Shown here: piece after piece, positions 28,901-37,546 of the stretch
Numbering within the stretch: the stretch's first letter is position 1
Layout: each line of letters begins with the position of its first letter
Source of the DNA: an uncultured Spirochaetaceae bacterium
GTDB lineage: Bacteria; Spirochaetota; Spirochaetia; Treponematales; Treponemataceae
Direction of reading: 5' to 3'
DNA length: 64,000 bases
NCBI GenBank assembly: GCA_902783155.1
Contig: CACZPR010000018.1
Coordinates: forward strand, 1-64,000
Program-made: the position numbers and the translations under genes
The notes under the pieces: generated by a model
The model's input: only the letters and a program-made list of their open reading frames with translations
The model's database searches: none
Told to the model about the DNA's origin: nothing

Positions 28901-29113
28901 CACACGGAAATATACACTCCTTGGTCCGTCAGTGTTGACATCAAGAGTCCATGTTCCGCCAGACACGGTGATTTCAGACCAATCGGTGTCGTCGCCGTAC
29001 CTGTACTCAAATTTCTGGACAGAACCATCGTCATCGGAAATTGAACCGTAGATTGTCTTGGACTGGAGCCATGCCGCAACAGTTTCGGACATCATGCCTC
29101 TTTCGTTTTTCAA
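22970..29113 (-). CDS. Giant Ig-like repeat surface protein, 3' part of a probably frameshifted gene
   Basis: A 2047-residue frame with no signal peptide; its first possible start is a TTG at 29113, two bases after the stop of the preceding lipoprotein and without a ribosome site. Upstream of that TTG the same frame reads PPEIRINNIV, which would continue the lipoprotein smoothly. It has about seven Ig-like modules linked by motifs such as DNDAPEITIHSP, GDKPTVSISNP, DSDAPQI, DNKAPVL and DDSTPPVIRI. The last ~500 residues differ: repeated strands such as LYLAYYDAMNDEIRF, VVVVWYDETERKLMYGY and VHIAAYDGINCDLVYAY suggest a beta-propeller-like domain. Likely surface adhesin or glycan-binding protein; function not proved. 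Confidence 0.8.
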   Translation of the reverse strand: MKNERGMMSETVAAWLQSKTIYGSISDDDGSVQKFEYRYGDDTDWSEITVSGGTWTLDVNTDGPRSVYFRVTDAAGSKFTSGAAATSPKLTDGTNEPEISYLHLNVDTKNPDVGELYYQVKKSGESEWGEKKKDIAKGLFGGDYEYLRFYLHAEDANGISDVKFKVDGKGPNDGYAFDSSASNLEDGDYYSESIDLVGYESNTYTINAIVMDNAKKETEKSARFNVDNDAPEITIHSPDIVVSASSMSGEIDELSTLYFALTKNEQNPSATEEKLNAGDIYTTTSGGKWMPINGPWATFNVVFDGNPTTPTVTHALILKEYFSGLGMNVSEDDEYAYIYFHVMAVDPCGNTSIETEQIQIDPWGDKPTVSISNPKSGNTLGGEINVSGTAMDLIGTPAGVKAVGLMMDVNGDKHWTREDMLFINQKHPDYTWCTFDSHGKIYETVDIDTILEDETLDEASVAKKYALVADLDGNGWSFTMNRSREFDPGTGEKARNVTVWAFAIDKDFNTSAIDVTAASQKMKNVSFKIDSDAPQIANKKLVRQDNSDVVMNYEAQMAVKGAWYFVADIFDNNNVSTITVDGTAVVENCEPTNNSPANMTVTVEPLDADYISSNPNIPNTASGFKLKMTVGTNTPGTVFEERHEITFTENKSVNATTIPDSVLINIDNKAPVLIKSGTGYNIREYESVNKAKIADYNGFYTFGAVAKEDTQKVNGVEINQTGVARVAFYITRDIGTGSDNGTSVYKRLYDPMIRKGQSGNFLADYADAGTTHQEDGLYWIKQTVSGNVSNSENVRIGSMSSNIHKGGLVKINGVIHRIADVTNSTKTIKLGSDGNPDAVTVANGTEIYFALANVVDNPIQEGDGAGSVEDDGYWATPVFDDGDRMVETFVTTGTSCSWSANIVTKNIGDGKATLHYVVFDKAGNYDSAEVPIFIGNNLPRISGLTFSTDDNDDGKFTGDEIHSYKGLYGVDGVNSAMFPKNSTNENPVSIATVRNKIQIVPEVVGGNGALSYTLDVYGRNNADNGWSTTKTGSVALTALGKNGTETAQDIAIDMSVAQIKSAGIQDGNNEKFKVTIEDSTPGEKMETDLSLILNIALDDSTPPVIRIRPFYWNSANDNSLFENSTANGHIELPSDLPDSFTVGATDKEMDRQPKVSGKIRIEGVAWDDAQLKKINISFLGKEDQVLGTYSDGAWTSAKPLADDGSIPSDGYAFEISSDVTYGDLFYCGIIDSIPYGKEKMFVPQFAEYGQVAKWIAYIDTAKVLSPVAGSDKTIAVKAWDRGSPNIAGSYSGENYSTPGNVQSGGNDGAGAATGFYAVDVVPYITTVTTRLSSLKKRNPSLYARTSNGHYSVASDESVKIEGFNLDGGTVVFTPASGPANIPYTASGVTIPDSAKSGNVSVKVNNIVSLNNMNNNDSRGSYSKTVNLLANPTGDKDIYANYYNRLPNGDNNNLLTDDVCFDVWEFNSEAAVPISGKIEQPHMAINPVTGQIGFAFVNGPLYFSMGGQSDNGNTSYDYWMGSYDFFTSVGFTYDSLGHSYGVAAGGDINASAADKFQFMTSRWGHASRAQSGSYSTSNSLRLESIGQKDSGGTRYFDKQRIKSPSLATSVHGDDTNLYLAYYDAMNDEIRFKAGKSSTLNKVNVIKKESNTYCEIKSFDNTNNRFAHIATNSLSNGTIVRIYDSSKQLADENYYKVADWGGSEGNYWFRLEKATLSDSAGVNYVSYQELDHYPAVGDPVNPNIGVGSYVRKCTIDIKTDVDSFIDYDTTNDSFKYRNDTVSMIAGSDTGRKAGCYVSIAAIPGSSATNDVVVVVWYDETERKLMYGYNTSPLTNRNGQTSGAEWTVKTIFSDELENAGAYCQVAVDANGGVHIAAYDGINCDLVYAYLPSYNGEAQTCVVDANGVLGSNITLDVALNSNNVAVPRIAYYATSCIRPKLAYLYDTSSVAPDGSENDAFTGKWECSVIPTNSNVNMQSNQYNKMNVAVWKDENGVVKASTEGVTTHTNTPNSYNSTSYGFVYGNGTENAVMGYVIKVSSSSDTIETAQMR

Positions 29114-29115
29114 AA

Positions 29116-32100
29116 CTATGTTGTTGATTCTGATTTCAGGCGGTCGCTTTCCGGGTCGGCTGTATACCTGAATGTCTTTGAGGCCCTGTTTCCAGCAGCA
29201 TCCTCGGCTGTTGCCCTAATCAGAACTTCCTCGCTGTAACCATTGAACGTGCTTCCGCTGAACATGATTATGGAGTCGCCGGAAACCTTTGTCATCTCAA
29301 GTTCACCGCTGCTCCAGTTGTATGCGCCAATTCCAGTGAGAGTCTTGATTTCGGTCCACACGCCATCGACAGACTTTTCAAGCTTGACAGACGCAAGTGT
29401 TGAATTGTCCGACGCGGTTCCGTCGATTGTTATTTTGCCGTTAACCTTTGTCGCAGTTCCGGACTGGCCTACCTCAATTGTGGCAGGGAATCTCAAATTG
29501 ATTTCAGGATTTTCCGAGTCCTTCTCAATATCGAGCATACGGATTTTGGCGGAGTTTCCTGCAAGGTCCCAGAGTGTCGCGGAAATGTTTCCTGACTCGA
29601 GCTTGGACTTCGGTATCTTGATTTTGAACGACTTTATTTCGCCATCGCCCAATTCATTTTTTGGCTTGAGACTGTTTTCAAATGCAGTGCCAAATCCACC
29701 AGCGCTTGCCGGAAGCTCCTGTGTAGAGTAATAAAGTTCCGCGCCCGCTATTTCTTTTCCGTCCGCACCAATAGGAACTACCCTGTCGGCACCGGAGAGA
29801 TTGTCGCTTATGCTTCCGTAGATTATGAGGCCCTGAGCTCCGTTTGTCATAACGGTTCCCTCAATCTTCACCGCCGAGCTGTCATTTTTATCGTGCCTAT
29901 AGAATCCCGCACTGGCCGTTGGCGAAGCATGGTCGATTTTCAACGGGAGCTGGACCAGGCCGGACTTGTTTCCTGCCAAATCAAAGGCCTGCATGAGAAG
30001 AATGTTGTGTACCTCAGGCGACAGAGTGCTTTCCTCCGTGACGCTTGCCATGACATTGAACTGGGTGTTTATTCCAGACACAGAGACGGAGCCAGCCGTT
30101 GAATCAAGATTTTCGGGTATGGATGCCGCGTTGCTTCTAATCACCTTGTACAGAATCTTTGAAAGTCCCGCACCCGTGTCCAAAGCCTTTGCCTCCACCT
30201 TTATGATATTGCCGCAGTACCATCCGTCCGGAGCTTTTCCTTCGACAGTCGCGTTGGTCAGGTCAATGGAAGGCATTTCACTGTCAACAGTTGTCGAGAG
30301 GGAAACAATTTCGCTGTAAAGTTCGGAACTGTCTTTTGCGCGCAGCTTGAACGACCATTTTCCATCAGAATTTCCGTTGCATGGAATGGTGATTTTTGCG
30401 GTCTCCGAGCTTGTTTTTCCTGCGTTCGGCGTAAATGTGTAGCCAACAGGGGACTCGATTGAAACTTCGCTTCCATTGCGCTCAACCTTTACAAGCTCAA
30501 TTTTGTCCACAGCGATGTTGTCCGTTGATTTGAACACAATTTCCAGTGGATTGTCGCTGGCATTGTAGTATTCCTTTGGATTTGCCGGCGAGTAAATGGT
30601 GAGCGTAGGTGCGGTATAGTCATACACAAGGGAGCTGATTGTTTTCACTTCGGATTCATTTCCCAGTTCGTCCCATGCCTTGAGATATATTTTGTTTCCG
30701 GTTCCCTCCGGCATACTTGTCCTTGGGATTTCTATTGTCCATGGTGATTCCGAATGGCTCTCGCTTGAATCGACACCATTGTCTGTATAATTTGTGCCGT
30801 CCATGGACCATTTCAGAATCTTGGTTCCAGAGCCGCCATTGTCGCTCCATTTTCCGCGCAGAGTGAATTTTTCATCAATAATCTTGCTGTCAACGACAGT
30901 GTCTCCGTCGTGAAGATTCAGAACGTTAATGGTAGGACCTTCGTTGTCGCCCTGCAGATTTACAAAATCACTGACGCTTGTTTCAAGTCCCGCCCTGTCG
31001 GTGGCTTTGACAGTCAGTCTTCCGTTTGCGCCTGGATTTTTAAATCTTGCCCTCCATGCGCTTATATTGTAGGAGCTGTCCTTTACTTCATTCCAAGTCT
31101 TCCATTCAGCGTCGGCAAATGAATCGCTGTCGCCAAGGTCAACAGTGTCCGTTGAGAACAAAAGCTCCGTTGGATTGACGTATGTTCCGCCCGCACTGAA
31201 CTCCAGTTTTTCTATGCCGCCCTCGTCCGATACTGTTCCATAAAGCAGATGCTCGGATGTGCCGGTGTAGTATATGGTCTCCGGGTATGATGAAAGGCTT
31301 GATCCGTCCGCAGTGCCGCCAATGGACATGTTGTACCACTTGACACCAAGCTTCGGTTCTCCCCTGTCGATTTTTACGGTAAGTGGAGATGCTTCCCGCT
31401 GATTTCCAGCCTTGTCCGTGAGAGTGACATGGAGCGTGTTGATTCCACCATCCTCGCTTGTAAATCCGGACGTGGTTATGATAAGCTCCTCGTTTTCGCC
31501 CTGTCCAGACACAGCTACACCTTCGCTCAGCACATTGCTGCCATCGGAACACTCTATTCTATATGAAGCCGACGCAAGACCAGATCCAGTCTCGGTGTAT
31601 GGAATCTTAATCTGCAGAGTGCCGTTGGTATAGTAGCCATTTCCACTAGGATTCTCCTCCATGACAGAAAGAGTGCCAATGCTTGGAGCGGTTTTATCAA
31701 TTGTTGTGGTCAGAACAAGCTCCGGGCTACGCTGTCCAGAATTGTCCTCCACCGTGGCAACAAACTTCCAGACTCCATCCCCACAGATTTTTCTTTCATT
31801 TCCAGTCAGACTCCACGTGCTGGTGGACTGCGCAGGTGTAACCCAATTGTCGCCTTCTTTCTTAGACACAGCTATGCTGGTGCTGTTACTGTTAATTCCG
31901 CTGCCACCCGCATCATATCCCTTGAATTTGATTTCAATGTCGCTCGTGTAATAGGTATTCAGGTTTTCCGGTCTCTCTACAATTTTCGGACCCTCACTAT
32001 CCGTATATTTTACATACTCCATACCTATTGTCGGTGGGGTAAAATCAATAACAATGTCAGGATATTCAATCCAGCCGCTATCGTTGTTGGCCTTGTCCTT

Positions 32101-34362
32101 TACCTTGATTGAAATATTGTGCGTTCCATCAGAGCCAGGAGCAAATGTACGTGTGTATGTCCAGACGGCAGCGGGGCTTGTGACTTCTGGAATATTCTCC
32201 GGTGAAACAGGCTCGTCATCATCAAATTTCAGTTTTATCTCCGACACCCCGGATCCATTCTCATCCGAAACGGTTCCGCGGAGCTCGTACTTGTAAACAG
32301 TGTTTCCGTTTTCTGATTCCTGTTTTACATAAATGCTGGAGCGGTTCACCTTTTTTCCGTTCAGCTCAGACTCGTTGTTCAATGTAATGACAGGTTTCTT
32401 TCCATCAATATAATAGAGGAACGTGTATTTGATTTCGCCATTCCGGTTTTCAGAATTCCTTGCCCTTGCCTCCACCACGCAGGTATAGTTTTTATCAGCC
32501 GGAAGAGTGCCGGACATAAGGGTAAGGTTTACAGAATACTGGGTCGCTGTAATTTGAGTAAGGTCCTGGGTTCTGATTGCCGTGACAGCCTTTTCTGATA
32601 CCAACGAAGCACCCGCAGCCTGTGTCGCGCTCGTATAGTGGCCGTCGTAGATTTTTGCTGTATATGTTATGGCATCATCTATTGGGTGGAGCATAACGTT
32701 TCCGTCAATATCGTTATACTGAATCGGGAAAGTCCTGTCATTGTTGAAATCTTCCAGTCCGACGCATTTTTCATTCTTCTGGCTGGTCAGATACGGTGCG
32801 GTTCCGGAAGCAAATATGCTGAAGCAGTACCCTCCCTCACGTGGAACGAGTTCGTTTCCGTTTTCATCCTCGCCATTGACAATCAGATAGTATCCACCAC
32901 CGGACGACATTGTGTTTGCAGGGAATGTAAGATAGTAGATGCCCCTGTCAACGGCAGAGTTTATATCAAACACAGGCGTTCCACCTTCAGCGGTAAACAG
33001 ACCTCTGTTTGGATTTTCAGTGTCGCCATCGTAGTTCACAACCAGATGTCCATCATCCATGACAAGGCTTCCATCCGATTCAGCCCTGTAGATTTTTGCA
33101 GAAAGTTTGCTTGGCGATATGGGGACCTTGTCTTTTCCACTTGTAAGCTCTATTGCCAACTGGGCCTGGTTTGTAGTTTTACCCCACTTGGACGGATCAG
33201 AGCGGTCAGCCAGAGCTATCTTGGAAATTTCATATCCTCCAATATGGTAGGTCGGGGAATTATTTGGGTCCACCCGGAAAGACAGAAGGCTTCTTCCACT
33301 TTCGTTGTTGTAGGATATATATTTGTAACTGGAGTTGTACTCTGGATTTGTGAAGTCAAGGGCGTCCTTAATTTTCTGCGCACCGACAGCATCAAGGACT
33401 CCATTTGAATATGTTCCGGCCTTTATATTCATATAGTCGCCGGCATCAAGACTGCTTCCTTCTCCTATGGATGTCTCGGCCCTGAGAAGTCTGTTGAGGT
33501 TTGAAGATATATATGTGTAGTCGCTCCAGTTGTCAGCCTTGTCCTTCAGCCGTATTGACAGATTTATAATCTTTGTTCCAGCGTTGGACTCATCATCGAA
33601 CCTGTCATCCGTTCTTCCAAAAAGGGCCATATAGTTTTTCTGGAGACGCTGTTCCTCGGTGGTCAGATTTTCACTTGTGGAATAGGACGCGATAACAACC
33701 TCGGTGTTCGACTTGTCAATATCGGTGAACTCCGTTTTGGCAAGAGTGTCTGTTATCTCGTTGAAATCCTTGTCATAGACCCGAATCTGCATCGTGTCAA
33801 TGCTGTGCGCGTCCGCTATGGTTCCTGAAATCTTGACTGTCCGGCCATATTCAATGCCAAGGTCGTTGTCCAGGGAAGACGGCGAAGACACCAAAAACAC
33901 CGGCGGAGTATTGTCTATGTCGAACGAGCGGGCCACGGGAACGCCATCCCTGTTTTCATCATAGGCGACCATCTCGACAATCCAGGTTCCGTCCTTCAGG
34001 GGAATTTTTCTTCCGTTCACATCGTAGATTCCGTTGCCCTCGTAGTGAAGCTGTATGTTCCACTCCTCACCGTTGACATTCACTCTTCCAAGATTGCTGT
34101 AGACTATGGAAGCATCGTCGTTGCTGCTGATTTTTACGATGTCCACGTGGGAAACCATTGTGTCGTCCCAGCATTTGCCTTTTAGCTCAAAAGTGTCGGC
34201 CACGGCTTCGTTTACTTTCGGAGACTCAATTGAAAGTCGCGGGGCTTCTGTGTCAACCGCAGGTCCCAGTCCTATCTCGCACCCCAGAAAAAACATTCCT
34301 GAGCAAAGCGCAGCAGCTGCCAAAATCGGTTTAACAAAAAATCTTCCCTTGGACATTTTCAT
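29116..34362 (-). CDS. Giant Ig-like repeat lipoprotein, 5' part of a probably frameshifted gene
   Basis: A 1748-residue frame. The signal peptide KGRFFVKPILAAAALCSGMFF ends in FLGC with Cys at 28, so a lipoprotein. CEIGLGPAVDTEAPRLSIESP is the entry seen in large treponemal surface proteins. About ten Ig-like modules follow, each introduced by an Asp-x-x-x-Pro linker (DNTPPVFLVSSP, DFTPPTIGMEY, DKTAPSIGTL, DNEGPTINVL, DYTAPTLTIYSP, DSENPEINL). The frame ends abruptly after FRYTADPESDR with LKSESTT and a stop, just where the next module should begin; the other frame supplies PPEIRINN. The ATG at 34362 has AAGGAG six bases upstream. Confidence 0.85.
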   Translation of the reverse strand: MKMSKGRFFVKPILAAAALCSGMFFLGCEIGLGPAVDTEAPRLSIESPKVNEAVADTFELKGKCWDDTMVSHVDIVKISSNDDASIVYSNLGRVNVNGEEWNIQLHYEGNGIYDVNGRKIPLKDGTWIVEMVAYDENRDGVPVARSFDIDNTPPVFLVSSPSSLDNDLGIEYGRTVKISGTIADAHSIDTMQIRVYDKDFNEITDTLAKTEFTDIDKSNTEVVIASYSTSENLTTEEQRLQKNYMALFGRTDDRFDDESNAGTKIINLSIRLKDKADNWSDYTYISSNLNRLLRAETSIGEGSSLDAGDYMNIKAGTYSNGVLDAVGAQKIKDALDFTNPEYNSSYKYISYNNESGRSLLSFRVDPNNSPTYHIGGYEISKIALADRSDPSKWGKTTNQAQLAIELTSGKDKVPISPSKLSAKIYRAESDGSLVMDDGHLVVNYDGDTENPNRGLFTAEGGTPVFDINSAVDRGIYYLTFPANTMSSGGGYYLIVNGEDENGNELVPREGGYCFSIFASGTAPYLTSQKNEKCVGLEDFNNDRTFPIQYNDIDGNVMLHPIDDAITYTAKIYDGHYTSATQAAGASLVSEKAVTAIRTQDLTQITATQYSVNLTLMSGTLPADKNYTCVVEARARNSENRNGEIKYTFLYYIDGKKPVITLNNESELNGKKVNRSSIYVKQESENGNTVYKYELRGTVSDENGSGVSEIKLKFDDDEPVSPENIPEVTSPAAVWTYTRTFAPGSDGTHNISIKVKDKANNDSGWIEYPDIVIDFTPPTIGMEYVKYTDSEGPKIVERPENLNTYYTSDIEIKFKGYDAGGSGINSNSTSIAVSKKEGDNWVTPAQSTSTWSLTGNERKICGDGVWKFVATVEDNSGQRSPELVLTTTIDKTAPSIGTLSVMEENPSGNGYYTNGTLQIKIPYTETGSGLASASYRIECSDGSNVLSEGVAVSGQGENEELIITTSGFTSEDGGINTLHVTLTDKAGNQREASPLTVKIDRGEPKLGVKWYNMSIGGTADGSSLSSYPETIYYTGTSEHLLYGTVSDEGGIEKLEFSAGGTYVNPTELLFSTDTVDLGDSDSFADAEWKTWNEVKDSSYNISAWRARFKNPGANGRLTVKATDRAGLETSVSDFVNLQGDNEGPTINVLNLHDGDTVVDSKIIDEKFTLRGKWSDNGGSGTKILKWSMDGTNYTDNGVDSSESHSESPWTIEIPRTSMPEGTGNKIYLKAWDELGNESEVKTISSLVYDYTAPTLTIYSPANPKEYYNASDNPLEIVFKSTDNIAVDKIELVKVERNGSEVSIESPVGYTFTPNAGKTSSETAKITIPCNGNSDGKWSFKLRAKDSSELYSEIVSLSTTVDSEMPSIDLTNATVEGKAPDGWYCGNIIKVEAKALDTGAGLSKILYKVIRSNAASIPENLDSTAGSVSVSGINTQFNVMASVTEESTLSPEVHNILLMQAFDLAGNKSGLVQLPLKIDHASPTASAGFYRHDKNDSSAVKIEGTVMTNGAQGLIIYGSISDNLSGADRVVPIGADGKEIAGAELYYSTQELPASAGGFGTAFENSLKPKNELGDGEIKSFKIKIPKSKLESGNISATLWDLAGNSAKIRMLDIEKDSENPEINLRFPATIEVGQSGTATKVNGKITIDGTASDNSTLASVKLEKSVDGVWTEIKTLTGIGAYNWSSGELEMTKVSGDSIIMFSGSTFNGYSEEVLIRATAEDAAGNRASKTFRYTADPESDRLKSESTT

Positions 34363-34670
34363 CTTGAACTCCTTTTATATTTCACGTGCCGACAAAATCA
34401 ATTTGACGGACCTTTTTTTTAAAACAATACTCCCCACGACGGGGAAACAGATTTTTTTGAAAACTTTTTGGATGAACTTTTTGATAAATGTGCAGGTTCT
34501 ATGCAAGAAGAGTACATTGTTTTTTTCATTAAGACAATCCAAATTCAGCCAAATCTCCAAAAATTCATAAAAAACCCATCGATAGGTTTTCCGTTGATTT
34601 ATCGGCACAAATTTGGATTTTCAACACAGGAGGCAAGAGACAGGAGACTATTAGGAATCAATGGGCCCGG
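34363..34670. other. 308-base intergenic region before the giant lipoprotein gene
   Basis: AT-rich, no credible gene. It holds a small inverted repeat with AAAACC/GGTTTT arms (34571-34590) that may end the chrA transcript on the minus strand, and a perfect 5-bp hairpin (34431-34435 with 34441-34445) in the probable leader of the lipoprotein gene. No convincing -10/-35 pair is visible; the best candidate (TTGTCT and TACTCT, 17 apart) is weak. Confidence 0.5.
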
Positions 34671-35252
34671 CTACAAAAAAATGATGCCGAACAAGGCTCC
34701 TGCAATCACAATAAAAACCGGGTGCATTTTTTTTACAAGGAAGAGCAGGACAAGCGCAATTATATAGAAAACTATCTGCTTCCACTGGAAAAGGGTCAAA
34801 AGATTTCCCGTTGCCTCGTAGGCGGCAGTGTTCAGAAGCGCAATCATAAACACATTTATAGTGGCCACAAGAACCATACCCGCCGTGGCAGGTCTGAGCC
34901 CATTGAACGCAGCCTGGACGAGGGGCTTTTTCTGGAAATTTGAAAAGAAGCGCGAAATCAGCATGATTATAATCAGCGACGGAAGAAGCTCTCCAAAAGT
35001 CGTGATGATTCCGCCGACCGGTCCAAAAAGCTCCACCCCGCAGTAGGTCGCAAGGTTCACGCCAATGGGTCCAGGAGTGCTTTCGGATATGGCAAGCATA
35101 GAGTAAAACTTTTCCGCCGATATGACCGCATATTTTTCAACAAGCACCTGCTGCATGAATGTGGCCGCAACAAGTCCACCGCCAACGGCAAAGAGTCCAA
35201 CATAAAAGAAGATTCCGAAAAGCTGCACAAGTCCAAGAAATCCCGTCAACAT
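34671..35252 (-). CDS. Half-size chromate transporter family (ChrA) protein, second of a pair
   Basis: A 193-residue single-domain CHR protein with the family signature FFYVGLFAVGGGLVAATFMQQVLV and SESTPGPIGVNLATYCG, plus about five to six membrane spans. Full-length ChrA has two such domains; here two half-size proteins are encoded in tandem and probably form a hetero-oligomer. The ATG at 35252 overlaps the stop of the first half by seven bases, which implies coupled translation. Real substrate is unknown; chromate resistance has been shown only for some members. Confidence 0.88.
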   Translation of the reverse strand: MLTGFLGLVQLFGIFFYVGLFAVGGGLVAATFMQQVLVEKYAVISAEKFYSMLAISESTPGPIGVNLATYCGVELFGPVGGIITTFGELLPSLIIIMLISRFFSNFQKKPLVQAAFNGLRPATAGMVLVATINVFMIALLNTAAYEATGNLLTLFQWKQIVFYIIALVLLFLVKKMHPVFIVIAGALFGIIFL

Positions 35253-35884
35253 TTTTCTGCATCCTCCTTTTTTTCATCAGCAGATTCGGCAGCCACAGCA
35301 GGTTCGGAAGATTCGGAACTGGTTTCCTTCATCTCGACCTTCTTGAGTCCACCGCTCAACCACGTGACAAGTATTCCAAGGACTGCGGACGCAACAATCA
35401 CAACGACGGAAGGCAGCTTGAGAAAATAGATTGCGGCAAAGGATGCCACATAGAAAATGATTCCCCACCATTTTTTTATGGATTTTTTTGCGAAATTGAC
35501 AACGGCATAGCTAAGGAGGGCCGCAACGCCAACATTGATTCCGGCCAGAGCCTTGCGAACCCACTCAATCTCCTGGAAATTGCAGATGAACATGGCAATC
35601 ACCGTGATTATTATGATTGATGGAGTCACAAGCCCAAGCGTCGCAAAAATACCGCCCGGCACTTTTTTGATTTTGTACCCGATAAATGTAGAGACATTTA
35701 CAGCTATTACACCGGGAGTCACCTGCGAGATTGCGTAGTAGTCAAGCAAATCCTCGTAGCTGGCCCAGTGTTTTTTATCCACAAGCTCCCTCTCCAAAAT
35801 TGGAAGCATTGCATATCCGCCGCCAAAAGTGACGGACCCAATCTTGAAGAAGGTCAGATAAAGCTCCAGAAGTTTTTTAAGCAT
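35246..35884 (-). CDS. Half-size chromate transporter family (ChrA) protein, first of a pair
   Basis: A 212-residue CHR-domain protein: LTFFKIGSVTFGGGYAMLPILERELV, then AISQVTPGVIAVNVSTFIGYKI and five to six membrane spans. It has an acidic, low-complexity C-terminal tail (SSESSEPAVAAESADEKKEDAEKC) of about 35 residues that probably lies free in the cytosol. Its start overlaps the end of malQ by eight bases and its end overlaps the second ChrA half, so malQ and both halves form one coupled unit. Confidence 0.88.
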   Translation of the reverse strand: MLKKLLELYLTFFKIGSVTFGGGYAMLPILERELVDKKHWASYEDLLDYYAISQVTPGVIAVNVSTFIGYKIKKVPGGIFATLGLVTPSIIIITVIAMFICNFQEIEWVRKALAGINVGVAALLSYAVVNFAKKSIKKWWGIIFYVASFAAIYFLKLPSVVVIVASAVLGILVTWLSGGLKKVEMKETSSESSEPAVAAESADEKKEDAEKC

Positions 35885-37472
35885 CCGACTTTGTGCCGTC
35901 CCCGTCTGGAAGGTTTCTTCCGTACATCTTTGAGTACCAAAGAAGCTCCGTGCCTCCCTCCGGATTCAACATTCCCTCGTCCATTCTCCATGTCCAGTTG
36001 CATCCAGTCGTGGAAGGTGTGTTCATGCGTCCATCCGAGCCAATCGTGAAAACGTCCTGCATCGGGATTATGCAGATGTCGGCAATCGAAGAAAATGCTG
36101 AACGGATCATCGCGTGGGCAACGGTTATGTTGTCAATTCCCTCGTAAAGATTGTAGTAGTTGCAGAGGTTCTTCTTGAGACCATCGCCGCCCTTTTCAAT
36201 CAGTCCAAGCGTTGTGTCGTTGTCGTGTGTTCCCGTGTAGATTACGCAGTTCGGATTCTTGATGTTGTGCGGAAGATATTCGTTTTCCGAACTCTCAGCC
36301 GTCCATGGGTTTCCGTTGAACGCGAACTGGAGAATCTTCATGCCGGGGAATCCAACGGTGTCCCTGAGTTTTTCAACGCCCGGGGTGATTACACCAAGGT
36401 CCTCCGCAATGATTGGAAGGTTTCCAAGCTTGTCCTTGATTGCCTTGAACAGAGCGATTCCAGGACCCTTGCACCATTTTCCGCCAATCGCATTCTCCGC
36501 GCCATAAGGGACCTGCCAGTATTCGTCGAAAGCACGGAAATGGTCGATTCTGACAACATCAACAAGGCGCAGCATGTTTTCGATTCTGTCAATCCACCAG
36601 GCGTATCCGTCCTTTTTCATTGCGGCCCAGTCGTAGAGAGGATTTCCCCATAGCTGTCCCGTCGCACTGAAATAGTCCGGTGGAACTCCTGCGCATGACT
36701 TCTGTTTCAGAGTCTTGGTATTGAACTGGAACAGACTCTGGTTTGACCAGATGTCGGCAGAATCCGCGGCAACAAAAATCGGGATGTCGCCAACAATCTG
36801 TATTCCTGCGTTGTTTGCGTAGGTCCTCAGCGACTGCCACTGCACGTTGAAGAAGAACTGTATCGCCTTGATTTCGTCAATGTCGGAAGCGTTCTTTTCG
36901 CACCAGCTTTTGACCGCCGCCTCGTCATGGGATGCGAGATCCTTTGGCCACCAGCGGTTCCACATTGTAGCCTCGCCCTCGATTTTTTCAGCCTGGGCCT
37001 TCGCGTCATAAAATTTCTTTATGCTTGTGAACGCCGCAAAGTTGTCAAGCCACTTGGCCTGCTCCTTCTTGAAATCCTCAAAAAGTTTGCGGTCCGCCTG
37101 TGACGCATTCGCAATAAAATATGCAGCGCACTTGTACAGGACGGGTGTTTTCCACCAGACCACCGAGCCAAAATCAACAGGGCCAACATATTTTATATAG
37201 TCCGGCGGCTCTATGTCGGAATGGTTCGCCCATCCACGCTGGACCAAATCGTCAAGGTCAATCAGCAGGGGATTTCCGGCAAAGGTCGAGAACGAAGCAT
37301 AGGGACTGTCCCCATAGCCCGTAGGTCCAAGAGGAAGAATCTGCCACAAAGTCTGTCCGGCATTCTTCAGCCAGTCCACAAATCTATACGCCTCGTGGCC
37401 CAAAGTTCCAATACCGGGAGTGCCCGGCAAAGATGTTATGTGAAGCAGCACACCACTTTTTCTTTTTCCCAT
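35877..37472 (-). CDS. malQ: 4-alpha-glucanotransferase (amylomaltase)
   Basis: The 531-residue GH77 enzyme moves maltosyl and longer units between alpha-glucans. Family features: GVLLHITSLPGTPGIGTLG at the N-terminus, LPLGPTGYGDSPYASFSTFAGNPLLIDL, the nucleophile region VVRIDHFRAFDEYWQVPYG, the acid/base segment IIAEDLGVITPGVEKLRD and the third acid in YTGTHDNDTTLG. The ATG at 37472 has GGAG seven bases upstream. Family-typical length. It is the first gene of a unit with two chrA halves, a pairing with no obvious metabolic logic. Confidence 0.95.
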   Translation of the reverse strand: MGKRKSGVLLHITSLPGTPGIGTLGHEAYRFVDWLKNAGQTLWQILPLGPTGYGDSPYASFSTFAGNPLLIDLDDLVQRGWANHSDIEPPDYIKYVGPVDFGSVVWWKTPVLYKCAAYFIANASQADRKLFEDFKKEQAKWLDNFAAFTSIKKFYDAKAQAEKIEGEATMWNRWWPKDLASHDEAAVKSWCEKNASDIDEIKAIQFFFNVQWQSLRTYANNAGIQIVGDIPIFVAADSADIWSNQSLFQFNTKTLKQKSCAGVPPDYFSATGQLWGNPLYDWAAMKKDGYAWWIDRIENMLRLVDVVRIDHFRAFDEYWQVPYGAENAIGGKWCKGPGIALFKAIKDKLGNLPIIAEDLGVITPGVEKLRDTVGFPGMKILQFAFNGNPWTAESSENEYLPHNIKNPNCVIYTGTHDNDTTLGLIEKGGDGLKKNLCNYYNLYEGIDNITVAHAMIRSAFSSIADICIIPMQDVFTIGSDGRMNTPSTTGCNWTWRMDEGMLNPEGGTELLWYSKMYGRNLPDGDGTKSDA

Positions 37473-37546
37473 AAAAAAACTCCTAACAAAAAGCTACCAC
37501 TATTTCAGTTTAATCTCAATATGCGAAGACAAATTTGCGCAAAGCC

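Noticed and set aside
34431-34445. Hairpin in the lipoprotein leader as a riboswitch
   Set aside because: Only a five-bp stem with no aptamer-like sequence; possibly a simple leader hairpin.
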